Of a stretch of DNA of 28,024 nucleotides, positions 7,584 through 14,932 are shown one piece after another. Every line of letters begins with the position of its first letter. The first letter of the stretch is position 1. Origin of the DNA: Bacteroidota bacterium (GTDB taxonomy: Bacteria > Bacteroidota > Bacteroidia > Chitinophagales > Chitinophagaceae); contig JAFAGR010000072.1 of assembly GCA_023422565.1 (NCBI GenBank), positions 1 through 28,024 of the forward strand, written 5' to 3'. Both the position numbers and the translations under genes were made by a program. The notes below the pieces were generated by a model that did no database searches, had not been told where the DNA came from, and saw nothing but the letters and a program-made list of their open reading frames with translations.

Positions 7584-8519
7584 TTAAGCGCGGTTGTGGA
7601 GATCCTCTGCAGTGAGATTTAGAATTTTTTTCAATTCCGCTTCGTTGGCAGGAACAGGAACAAATTTTTCCCCGGTAACGGACTCATACAGCTCAATGTA
7701 TTTTTTACTTATCTCTTCAACCCAATCCTTGCTCATGGCAGGAACGGTTTGTCCGGGCTTGCCCATGAAATTATTTTTGATCAGCCACTCACGAACAAAT
7801 TCCTTACTCAACTGCTTTTGCTTTTCGCCCCGCATTTGCCTTTCTTCAAAGACGTCGGCATAAAAATATCGTGATGAATCGGGTGTATGAATTTCATCCA
7901 TCAAATAGATCACGTCACCAATCTTTCCAAATTCATATTTTGTATCCACGAGAATCAGCCCTTTCTGCTTTGCCATTTCTCTCCCGCGTTCAAACAGAGC
8001 AAGCGCATATCTTTCTATCGTTTCATACTCTTCTTTCGTAGCAAGGCCTTGAGCTATGATCTCATCCCGTGAAATATCTTCATCATGGCCTTCCTCGGCC
8101 TTTGTAGAAGGCGTGAGAATCGGGTTTGGAAATAAATCATTTTCTTTCATTCCTTCCGGCAATTGCACGCCACACAAAGTTCTTTTGCCCGAAGAATAAG
8201 TTCTCCATGCGTGGCCGGTAAGGTTGCCGCGAACCACCATTTCGATTTTAAAGGGCTTGCATTTTAATCCCGCGCTTATTTGCGGGGCCGGCACATCGAG
8301 CAGCCAGTTCGGGCATATATCTGCACAGGCCCGAAGCATATATGCAGCAATTTGGTTCAGCACCTGTCCTTTAAAAGGGATAGTTTCAGGAAGGATAACA
8401 TCGAATGCAGAAATGCGATCAGACGCATAAAGAATGATCCATTTGTCATCGATCGTATAAACATCACGCACCTTGCCGCGATAAAAATTGGTTTGATGAG
8501 GAAGAGTTAGTTTTTCCAT
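7584..8519 (-). CDS. purC: Phosphoribosylaminoimidazole-succinocarboxamide synthase (SAICAR synthase)
   Basis: A 311-aa cytoplasmic enzyme of de novo purine synthesis that joins CAIR and aspartate with ATP to form SAICAR. The N-terminal ATP-binding part shows YRGKVRDVY (about 13-21) and the ASDRISAFDV motif. The first SAICAR synthase signature appears as VVRGNLTGHAW and the second as LVDTKYEFGK. The length is close to the roughly 300-aa yeast-type form and longer than the short (about 240-aa) bacterial form. The ATG at 8519 directly precedes the conserved N-terminus. The gene is monocistronic as far as the sequence shows: no other pur genes flank it. The upstream 250 bp, shared with the divergent TonB receptor, holds heptad repeats. 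Confidence 0.95.
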   Translation of the reverse strand: MEKLTLPHQTNFYRGKVRDVYTIDDKWIILYASDRISAFDVILPETIPFKGQVLNQIAAYMLRACADICPNWLLDVPAPQISAGLKCKPFKIEMVVRGNLTGHAWRTYSSGKRTLCGVQLPEGMKENDLFPNPILTPSTKAEEGHDEDISRDEIIAQGLATKEEYETIERYALALFERGREMAKQKGLILVDTKYEFGKIGDVIYLMDEIHTPDSSRYFYADVFEERQMRGEKQKQLSKEFVREWLIKNNFMGKPGQTVPAMSKDWVEEISKKYIELYESVTGEKFVPVPANEAELKKILNLTAEDLHNRA

Positions 8520-8542
8520 GGCGCGAAGTTCCGGGAATTATA

Positions 8543-8676
8543 AATCATAGATTATAGATTTAATGAAAATACCGGCAAAACTTAATGATAAAGCGGCCAA
8601 CCCAAACCCAAAACTCACAACCCAAAACTCACCACCCATAACTCACCACCCATAACCCACAACCCATGACCCATAG
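8543..8676. repeat. Heptad / 14-bp degenerate tandem array, purC-TonB receptor gap
   Basis: Three 7-bp units (AATCATA, GATTATA, GATTTAA) occupy 8543-8563. A C/A-rich array lies at 8598-8676, in which four clean 14-bp units can be read: CACAACCCAAAACT (8616), CACCACCCATAACT (8630), CACCACCCATAACC (8644) and CACAACCCATGACC (8658). There are no spacers of CRISPR type and no reading frame. The array ends about 94 bp ahead of the TonB receptor start. Confidence 0.75.
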
Positions 8677-8769
8677 CACCAATCTTCTCCACATTTGGGT
8701 AAAAAAAATTTCAATTGAAATCTAACAATTCTTACATTGCTTATATTAACCTAAACCAAAACAACCATT

Positions 8770-11538
8770 ATGAAAAAACTAAGAAGTTTTTTGGTGGTGT
8801 TCATAGCGCTTTTGTTTAACGTAACCGATGCAGAAGCACAGAATACTACGATCAGCGGAAATGTGAAGAACGCCAACACCCTCGAAAATGCTTCGGCTGT
8901 TTCGGTTACCGTTAAAGGAAGTTCGGAAGGAACTTTCACTGACGATAAGGGTAATTTCCGTTTGAATGTTAAGTCGTTTCCTATCACGCTCATATTTTCT
9001 TCGGTCGGTTTTGAAACCCAGGAAGTGGAAGTAAAATCGCCGGAGGATGCGGTTTTCGTTTCGCTTAATCCGGGTAATGTACTTGGGCAGGAAGTGGTGG
9101 TTTCGGCCTCACGTGTTGCGGAGCGGATACTTGAATCTCCTGTGTCAATTGAGAGGGTGAGTGCCGCCACAATTCGCATGGCGCCCGCAGCTTCATATTA
9201 TGATGTAGTGAGCAACATGAAGGGAGTGGACGTGGTAACCTCATCCCTGACTTTTAAAACGCCAAGCACGCGCGGGTTTTCGGGAAGCGGTAACACGCGT
9301 TTCAACCAGATAGTAGATGGAATGGATAACCAGGCGCCGGGCTTGAACTTCTCCGTAGGTAGCGTTATAGGCCTTAGCCAACTGGATGTAGATAATATGG
9401 AACTTCTTCCGGGAGCATCTTCAGCATTGTATGGCCCCGGTGGTATGAACGGAACCTTGCTCATCAACAGTAAGAATCCGTTTAAATACCAGGGTTTATC
9501 TTTCGAGATTAAAACCGGTATCATGCATACCGATGAAAAGCAGCGTGAAACTTCACCATATCATAACTGGAGTTTGCGTTGGGCGAAAAAGGTTTCTGAC
9601 AAATTCGCCTTCAAAATAACCTCAGAACTTGTGCAGGCGAAAGACTGGATCGCGCAGGATTACAGGAATTACCAGCGCATCGGTACGCTTGGTTTCGTGA
9701 AGGGGGGCAACAGGCTTACAGATCCGAACTACGATGGTATCAACACTTATGGAGATGAAACCACGGCGGACATTGGCGCAATTTTACAGGGTATCGCTGA
9801 GCAGGCACCTTTCCTGGGCCAGTTCATCGATTCTTTAACTGCTAACCCGATCAATGTTTCCCGCACGGGTTACAATGAAAAAGATATTATCGACCCGACA
9901 ACCATCAATTTTAAATTGGGCGGTTCGCTGAATTATAAATTGAGCAGCAATACCGAACTTATTCTTGCGGGCCATTGGGGAACCGGAAATACTGTTTATA
10001 CGGGCAGCGACCGGTACTCTTTGCGCGATATCAAGATCGGTCAATACAAACTGGAATTGTTGAATAAAAACTGGCTGCTCCGCGCCTATACTACCCAGGA
10101 AAATGCGGGCCAGTCCTTCAACTCCACTATTACCACCCGATTAACTAACGAAGCCTGGAAAAAATCGATTACATATGGTCCTGATGGTGTAACACCCAAT
10201 CCTCAACTAACCGATTGGTATGTACAATATACCCAGGCTTACCTGGCCAACAAACTTGCCGGGCAAACGGAATACGATGCGCATAACAATGCAAGAAGTG
10301 TTGCAGATGTGGGCCGTCCGGAAGCAGGAAGTGCAGAGTTCAAGACCTTGTTTGACCAGGTGAGGAAAAGGCCCATCCCACAGGGCGGATTGTTTGTTGA
10401 CAAAACGGATCTGTACCAGGTAGAAGGCCAATATAACCTGTCGGAATTCACAAAAAGTTTTGCCGACATTTTGGTTGGTGCAAATTTTAAACGGTACGTT
10501 CTTAATTCGGAAGGAACATTGTTTGCGGATTCGGCAGGAACTATCGACATTGATGAGATTGGCGCCTTTGTTCAGGCGGGAAGAAACTTTTTGAACGATA
10601 AACTGCGTTTAACCCTTGCCGGTAGGTATGATAAAAATACAAGCTTCGAAGGCAAGTTCACGCCCCGCGCTACTGCCTTATTCAAAGTGAAAGAGAACAA
10701 CAACATTCGCCTGTCATTCCAAACCGCTTATCGCTTCCCTTCCACCCAACAGCAATGGATCAACTTGAATGTGGGAGGAAATACGCGCCTGTTGGGCGGT
10801 GACCCATCTTTCCGGAAATTTTATGGCTGGGATGTAAACCCTGTTTATTACCTGGATCCGTTAAGAACCGACTCTGCTGTTATCCCGTATGATAATGTAG
10901 ACTATAAGCCGGAATCGGTATCCACTTTCGAGATCGGTTTTAAAGGGCTGCAGTTGAACGACAAATTATTGATCGATGTGTATGGTTATTACGGACAATA
11001 CAAAGATTTTCTTACCCGGACACTATTGGTGCAGAACAAGGTAGGAGACCCTATTTCTCAGGCAGACACTTCTGAAGGAAACATTTTCTCAGTTCCGGTA
11101 AACATTGCAGATAAGGTAAAAACCTTTGGCTATGGTATCAGCCTGGATTATCGCTTGCCACACAATTTTGGAATTTCAATAAATGCTTCATCAGACGAAC
11201 TGCAGGATGTGCCTGAAGGATTTGTTTCTTTCTTTAATTCGCCGAAATATCGTTTCAACGGATCTTTTTCCAATACCGGATTTGGAGGTGGCAAACGTTT
11301 TGGATTCAACATTACATACAGGTGGCAGGACAGTTATTTTTACCAGGGTGATTTTGCATCAGGAACCGTGCCCGCCTTCCATGTGCTTGATGCGCAGGTG
11401 AGTGTTAAGCTTCCAAAAACAAAGTCAATGTTTAAAATCGGGGCTAATAATTTGCTGAATCAGTACTACTATAACGCAATTGGTAACTCCCAGATTGGAG
11501 GTTTGTATTATGCGAGCTTCGGATACAACCTGTATTAA
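8770..11538 (+). CDS. TonB-dependent outer-membrane receptor
   Basis: A 922-aa outer-membrane transporter driven by TonB/ExbBD. Residues 1-24 are a signal peptide (MKKLRSFLVV... ending AEAQ). Residues about 25-105 are a carboxypeptidase-regulatory-like domain (ISGNVKNANTLENASAVSV, then FSSVGFETQ). The plug spans about 107-235 (VVVSASRVAERILESPVSIE, RGFSGSGNTRFNQIVDGMD, ELLPGASSALYGPGGMNG), and the rest is a beta barrel ending in an aromatic residue (YASFGYNLY). It lacks the full SusC architecture and no SusD gene is nearby, so glycan uptake is not supported; the ligand (siderophore, vitamin, peptide or other) is unknown. A fasciclin-domain lipoprotein gene begins 26 bp downstream and is probably co-transcribed. 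The upstream gap carries a degenerate tandem array and a weak -7 match (CACATTTG, 8690-8697). Confidence 0.93.
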   Translation: MKKLRSFLVVFIALLFNVTDAEAQNTTISGNVKNANTLENASAVSVTVKGSSEGTFTDDKGNFRLNVKSFPITLIFSSVGFETQEVEVKSPEDAVFVSLNPGNVLGQEVVVSASRVAERILESPVSIERVSAATIRMAPAASYYDVVSNMKGVDVVTSSLTFKTPSTRGFSGSGNTRFNQIVDGMDNQAPGLNFSVGSVIGLSQLDVDNMELLPGASSALYGPGGMNGTLLINSKNPFKYQGLSFEIKTGIMHTDEKQRETSPYHNWSLRWAKKVSDKFAFKITSELVQAKDWIAQDYRNYQRIGTLGFVKGGNRLTDPNYDGINTYGDETTADIGAILQGIAEQAPFLGQFIDSLTANPINVSRTGYNEKDIIDPTTINFKLGGSLNYKLSSNTELILAGHWGTGNTVYTGSDRYSLRDIKIGQYKLELLNKNWLLRAYTTQENAGQSFNSTITTRLTNEAWKKSITYGPDGVTPNPQLTDWYVQYTQAYLANKLAGQTEYDAHNNARSVADVGRPEAGSAEFKTLFDQVRKRPIPQGGLFVDKTDLYQVEGQYNLSEFTKSFADILVGANFKRYVLNSEGTLFADSAGTIDIDEIGAFVQAGRNFLNDKLRLTLAGRYDKNTSFEGKFTPRATALFKVKENNNIRLSFQTAYRFPSTQQQWINLNVGGNTRLLGGDPSFRKFYGWDVNPVYYLDPLRTDSAVIPYDNVDYKPESVSTFEIGFKGLQLNDKLLIDVYGYYGQYKDFLTRTLLVQNKVGDPISQADTSEGNIFSVPVNIADKVKTFGYGISLDYRLPHNFGISINASSDELQDVPEGFVSFFNSPKYRFNGSFSNTGFGGGKRFGFNITYRWQDSYFYQGDFASGTVPAFHVLDAQVSVKLPKTKSMFKIGANNLLNQYYYNAIGNSQIGGLYYASFGYNLY

Positions 11539-11564
11539 TTAAAACACCATTAAACTATTTGAAT

Positions 11565-12806
11565 ATGACATTTCTAAATAAATTAAAACCAGGCCTGTTC
11601 GCACTGCTTTCATCAGCTGCAATTCTGGTTTCATGCAATAAAGATCCCGAGCTGTTCATAGAACCGGATCCTGTACCGCCCACAGGCACTACCATCGCGC
11701 AGCAACTTGCCGACAACCCGAATGATAGCCTCTACAGAAGGCTGGTGATACATTCAGGCCTGATGCCCTTACTCAGCGGAGGAAACAATAATTCCTATAC
11801 GCTTTTTGCGGTGGACAATAACGCGATGAAAGTGTCCATCAATGCGCTTTCCGGCGGACTTATTCCTATCAACGCGCCGGATGCCGTGTTTTCAGACTTT
11901 ATCACTACGAGAGTATCGCAAGACAGTGCAGCAATGGTGGTGGCTTATAACATATTACCGCAGGCCGCAACAACAGCCACCTTCGGTACTGCCTTTCCCA
12001 ATTACTCTTATCCCACGATGCTGAACCCTGCGCCAACTTTAAGTGAATTTGTACGGCTTGATCTTTATCCATCTGCTCGAAATGGCAATTGGGTGAACAA
12101 TGTTCCCCTGGTAGCCGTTGACCAGGCAGCCTCGAACGGTATCATTCACCATAGCGCGGTGCTCTTAAGCCCGAGTGGCAGATTCCTTTGGGACCGGATT
12201 GATACAGACCCTCAACTGACCTACCTGAAAGCAGCAGTTCTTCGCGCAGACAGTGCCACTGTTACTGCTACAACGCCCGGAACTTTGCAGGGTTATTTGA
12301 TGAACATTGGCGCCAACTTTACAGTATTTGCCCCGACCGATGCGGCCTTCCAGGCCCTACTCACAGGAGCGATCACACAGGGTTTGATCGGTATGGGAGT
12401 TGACCCCGCTACGGCAGCCGCACAGGCAGCAGCCTTGGCAAGCACTCCAGCCGTATTCCAAAACCCGGCCTTATTCAGTGTTCTTACTTCTCAAACGGTA
12501 GCAGCCATTGTAGCTTACCATGTTTTAGACAGCAGGGCATTTACCAATAACTTTCCGACCACTCCCGGGTATTTTAAAACGCTTTTGAACGGCAGCCTTC
12601 CTGCGGCCCATCCCGGAGTAGAACTCAAGGTAACTATGGGAGCGCCGTTTCCAACGGCGGCAACGGTAAAAGGCCTGGGCAATGCAACAGCTGCTAACGT
12701 GCAGATGAATGCGGTGCCTATGTTGCCTGATCCGTTCGGATCCAGCGACCAGAATTATTTGAACGGGGTGCTGCACAAGATCGATCAGGTACTTCGTCCG
12801 CAATAA
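11565..12806 (+). CDS. Fasciclin (FAS1) domain lipoprotein
   Basis: A 413-aa secreted lipoprotein. The N-terminus is a lipoprotein signal peptide with lipobox LVSC (Cys24), followed by NKD. Two FAS1 repeats follow. The first (about 45-205) shows SYTLFAVDNNAM and IIHHSAVLL. The second (about 215-413) shows FTVFAPTDAAFQALL, VAYHVLDSRAF and the closing NGVLHKIDQVLRP. FAS1 domains serve adhesion or protein-protein contact. Here the gene lies 26 bp behind a TonB receptor, so a surface accessory or partner role is a reasonable inference. A TTG at 11559 is in frame, but the ATG at 11565 gives the better signal peptide. A strong terminator follows 22 bp after the stop. Confidence 0.88.
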   Translation: MTFLNKLKPGLFALLSSAAILVSCNKDPELFIEPDPVPPTGTTIAQQLADNPNDSLYRRLVIHSGLMPLLSGGNNNSYTLFAVDNNAMKVSINALSGGLIPINAPDAVFSDFITTRVSQDSAAMVVAYNILPQAATTATFGTAFPNYSYPTMLNPAPTLSEFVRLDLYPSARNGNWVNNVPLVAVDQAASNGIIHHSAVLLSPSGRFLWDRIDTDPQLTYLKAAVLRADSATVTATTPGTLQGYLMNIGANFTVFAPTDAAFQALLTGAITQGLIGMGVDPATAAAQAAALASTPAVFQNPALFSVLTSQTVAAIVAYHVLDSRAFTNNFPTTPGYFKTLLNGSLPAAHPGVELKVTMGAPFPTAATVKGLGNATAANVQMNAVPMLPDPFGSSDQNYLNGVLHKIDQVLRPQ

Positions 12807-12824
12807 GTTTTAATTTCTTTCGAA

Positions 12825-12866
12825 ATAAAAAAAGAGGATCATCACGATCCTCTTTTAATTTTTTTA
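12825..12866. terminator. Bidirectional rho-independent terminator
   Basis: An 11-bp perfect stem AAAAGAGGATC (12830-12840) and GATCCTCTTTT (12846-12856) with loop ATCAC. AATTTTTTT follows on the + strand, and an A tract at 12825-12832 reads as T on the - strand. It sits between the convergent fasciclin gene (+) and VOC gene (-) and can serve both. Confidence 0.93.
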
Positions 12867-12878
12867 AGAAACCCGGTC

Positions 12879-13304
12879 CTACTTGTTATAATCGTAGTTC
12901 ACCATCCAGTTTATTCCAAACTTATCTGTGAACATGCCGAAAAACGCTCCCCAAAATGTTTTGCTCAGGGGCATGGTCACTTTTCCGCCTTCGCTCAAAC
13001 CGTTGAAGAGTTTTGTGGCTTCTTCCTCACTCTCTGTATTTATAGAAATGGAGATGTTGTTGCCGACGTTCGTTACCTGGCCGAAGGCCTCAGAGGAGTC
13101 TGATCCCATCAGTGTGGTCTCCTTACTTATCGGAAGGGAGACATGCATTATCAGATCACCGGTTCCGGCGGGCAGAGGTTTATCGGAAGGCATGTCTTTA
13201 AATCGCCCGATATAGGGAAATTCTCCCCCAAATACAGACTTGTAAAAATTAAAAGCTTCTTCGCAATTACCTTTAAAAGTAAGGTATGGGTTAACCTGTG
13301 GCAT
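12879..13304 (-). CDS. VOC / PhnB-like glyoxalase-fold protein
   Basis: A 141-aa protein of the vicinal-oxygen-chelate superfamily, PhnB-like (often labelled 3-demethylubiquinone methyltransferase-like). The start MPQVNPYLTFKGNCEEAFNF and YKSVFGG are family hallmarks, and the paired beta-alpha-beta modules end in TDKFGINWMVNYD. The substrate is not known; many homologues are structurally defined but functionally unassigned. The frame extends ten codons upstream to 13334. I prefer the ATG at 13304 because family members begin with MP.(V/L).PYL.F, and because a -7-like promoter motif lies inside the upstream extension. It is flanked by the terminator at 12825-12866 and is probably monocistronic. 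Confidence 0.88.
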   Translation of the reverse strand: MPQVNPYLTFKGNCEEAFNFYKSVFGGEFPYIGRFKDMPSDKPLPAGTGDLIMHVSLPISKETTLMGSDSSEAFGQVTNVGNNISISINTESEEEATKLFNGLSEGGKVTMPLSKTFWGAFFGMFTDKFGINWMVNYDYNK

Positions 13305-13320
13305 ACAAAATTGATTTTTA

Positions 13321-13328
13321 TAAAGGTA
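13321..13328 (-). promoter_or_regulatory. Possible -7 element for the VOC gene
   Basis: On the - strand TACCTTTA matches TAnnTTTG at all but the last base and lies 16 bp before the chosen start, leaving a very short leader. The -33 box is not evident. Confidence 0.3.
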
Positions 13329-13413
13329 ATGCAATGAGATACTGAGGTTTTAATTTCTTCCCGTTACTTCAAAAAAAATATTACAGTTAAAGGATAATTA
13401 AAAACCATCGCTG

Positions 13414-13429
13414 CGGCATGTTTTGTGCG
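13414..13429 (+). promoter_or_regulatory. Sigma-54-like -24/-12 element upstream of the 72-aa gene
   Basis: CGGCATG-TTTT-GTGCG keeps both the GG and the GC dinucleotides at exactly the 10-nt separation of the sigma-54 consensus TGGCACG-N4-TTGCA. It lies 41 bp before the ATG at 13471. Outer positions are imperfect. Confidence 0.35.
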
Positions 13430-13470
13430 GTAGTTTTTCTTCCTACACATAACCCCTAAAAACGACAACG

Positions 13471-13689
13471 ATGGCACAAGACGATCTCAAACCATATAAC
13501 AGCAGGCCTGGTGAGGCCAATACAAAAGCAGAGCAGCCTGTAAAAAGCGAAGAAAGGTATCCTACACATCACAGCCGTCTTGATGAGCAGGGAAAGTTAT
13601 CAGGAAATCAACCCCTAAGAACAGAGTTGAAAGAAACCCGGGAAATACACAGAGCTCAGGCTTCACAACGGGAATACAGGATCTGGTAA
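13471..13689 (+). CDS. Small hydrophilic protein, unknown function
   Basis: A 72-aa protein with no Cys, no hydrophobic segment and a high content of charged and polar residues (for example SRPGEANTKAEQPVKSEERY and TELKETREIHRAQASQREYR). It is probably largely disordered or helical at the C-terminus. I do not recognise a family. Support for it being real: a clean ATG, full use of the gap between two other genes, a stop 7 bp from the convergent ychF stop, and a plausible promoter (sigma-54-like at 13414-13429). Its leader (ACCCCTAAAAACGAC) resembles that of the YtxH-like gene (AACCTTAAAATAACT on its own strand), which may hint at shared control. A role in stress response is only a guess. Confidence 0.6.
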   Translation: MAQDDLKPYNSRPGEANTKAEQPVKSEERYPTHHSRLDEQGKLSGNQPLRTELKETREIHRAQASQREYRIW

Positions 13690-13696
13690 TCTGGCT

Positions 13697-14797
13697 TTAT
13701 ACGTTGAATCGGAAATGCATGATGTCTCCATCCTGCACTATATATTCTTTGCCCTCAATTCTGAGTCTACCATTATCTCTTGCCGCCGATTCTGAGCCAT
13801 ACTTTATGAAGTCATCATAAGAAATAACCTCAGCTTTAATAAATCCTTTTTCAAAATCGGTGTGAATAACGCTGGCCGCCTGCGGGGCCTTCCATCCCTG
13901 GCCAATGGTCCATGCGCGAACCTCCTGTACACCGGCCGTAAAGTAAGTGGAGAGGTTCAATAACTTATAAGTAGAATGGATAAGCCTGTCCAGCGCGGGT
14001 TCTTTCATGTTATATTCATCCATGAACATTTGTTTGTCTTCCGGATTTTCAAACTCGGCAATTTGGGCTTCAATGGCATTTGTCATTACGATCACCTCGG
14101 CCTTATCATTTTTTACAGCCTCCTTTAATGCTTCCGAATATTTGTTGCCGGTATGCATGCTGGCTTCATCTACATTCGCTACATAAAGAACCGGCTTATC
14201 GGTGAGTAAAAAGATATCGGCAATTGCAGTTTTATCTTCTTTCGATAAACCAAGAGAAAGAATGTTCTTACCTTTTTCAAGATGCTCTTTGCATTGCTGA
14301 AGCACGGCGTATTCGGATTTCATTTTGCTGTCGCCGTTCTTTACGAGCTTCTCCATGCGCTGAAGTTTCTTATCAACACTTTCCAGATCTTTCAATTGCA
14401 ATTCGGTTTCAATGATCTCTTTATCGCCAACCGGGTTGATCGGGCCTTCTTCACGTAAAATATTTTCATCTTCAAAACAACGGATCACCTGAATGATCGC
14501 ATCCACTTCACGTATGTTGGCTAAAAATTTATTTCCCAACCCTTCGCCCTTGCTCGCGCCGCGAACCAGCCCGGCAATATCTACGATCTCAATTTGCGTG
14601 GGCACCGTTCTGTTCGGTTTTACAAGTTCCTCCAGTTTGTTTAAACGCGGATCGGGTACATTCACCAATCCCACATTTGGTTCGATGGTGCAAAATCTGT
14701 AATTGCTCGCCTGCGCCTTTGCACTGTTGCTGACTGCATTAAATAATGTCGATTTTCCCACATTTGGTAATCCAACGATCCCTGCCTGTAAAGCCAT
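13697..14797 (-). CDS. ychF: Redox-regulated ATPase YchF (Obg/OLA1 family)
   Basis: A 366-aa member of the universally conserved YchF/OLA1 group, a ribosome-associated P-loop NTPase that prefers ATP over GTP. The P-loop is GLPNVGKS (residues 9-16), the G3 motif DIAGL is at 73-77, and the position of the usual NKxD specificity motif is NVDE (208-211), in line with the ATP preference of the family. The C-terminal TGS domain occupies about 284-366 (TYFTAGVQEVRAW, HTDFEKGFIKAEVI, ending VQDGDIMHFRFNV). The length is normal. A match to the -7 promoter consensus lies 23 bp upstream. It converges with the 72-aa gene with only 7 bp between stops. Confidence 0.96.
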   Translation of the reverse strand: MALQAGIVGLPNVGKSTLFNAVSNSAKAQASNYRFCTIEPNVGLVNVPDPRLNKLEELVKPNRTVPTQIEIVDIAGLVRGASKGEGLGNKFLANIREVDAIIQVIRCFEDENILREEGPINPVGDKEIIETELQLKDLESVDKKLQRMEKLVKNGDSKMKSEYAVLQQCKEHLEKGKNILSLGLSKEDKTAIADIFLLTDKPVLYVANVDEASMHTGNKYSEALKEAVKNDKAEVIVMTNAIEAQIAEFENPEDKQMFMDEYNMKEPALDRLIHSTYKLLNLSTYFTAGVQEVRAWTIGQGWKAPQAASVIHTDFEKGFIKAEVISYDDFIKYGSESAARDNGRLRIEGKEYIVQDGDIMHFRFNV

Positions 14798-14820
14798 GAT
14801 ATACTTATTTTTTCAGGGCG

Positions 14821-14828
14821 CAAAGGTA
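14821..14828 (-). promoter_or_regulatory. Putative -7 promoter element for ychF
   Basis: On the - strand TACCTTTG is an exact TAnnTTTG match, 23 bp upstream of the ychF ATG. A -33 TTTG is not clear. Confidence 0.5.
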
Positions 14829-14932
14829 AGATTTGTACGGTTATGCATTTTTCGTTTTATTACATTAATTTCAACGCAACTAATCCGAACGCGGAGAAGA
14901 ATACTGAACTGCTTACTAACCAATTATATTAA

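Noticed and set aside
8598..8676. CRISPR array
   Set aside because: Units are 14 bp, degenerate and directly adjacent with no unique spacers, and no cas genes are present.
8770..11538. SusC-type glycan importer
   Set aside because: There is no SusD partner and no glycoside hydrolase next to it, and the plug and barrel are not clearly of SusC type.
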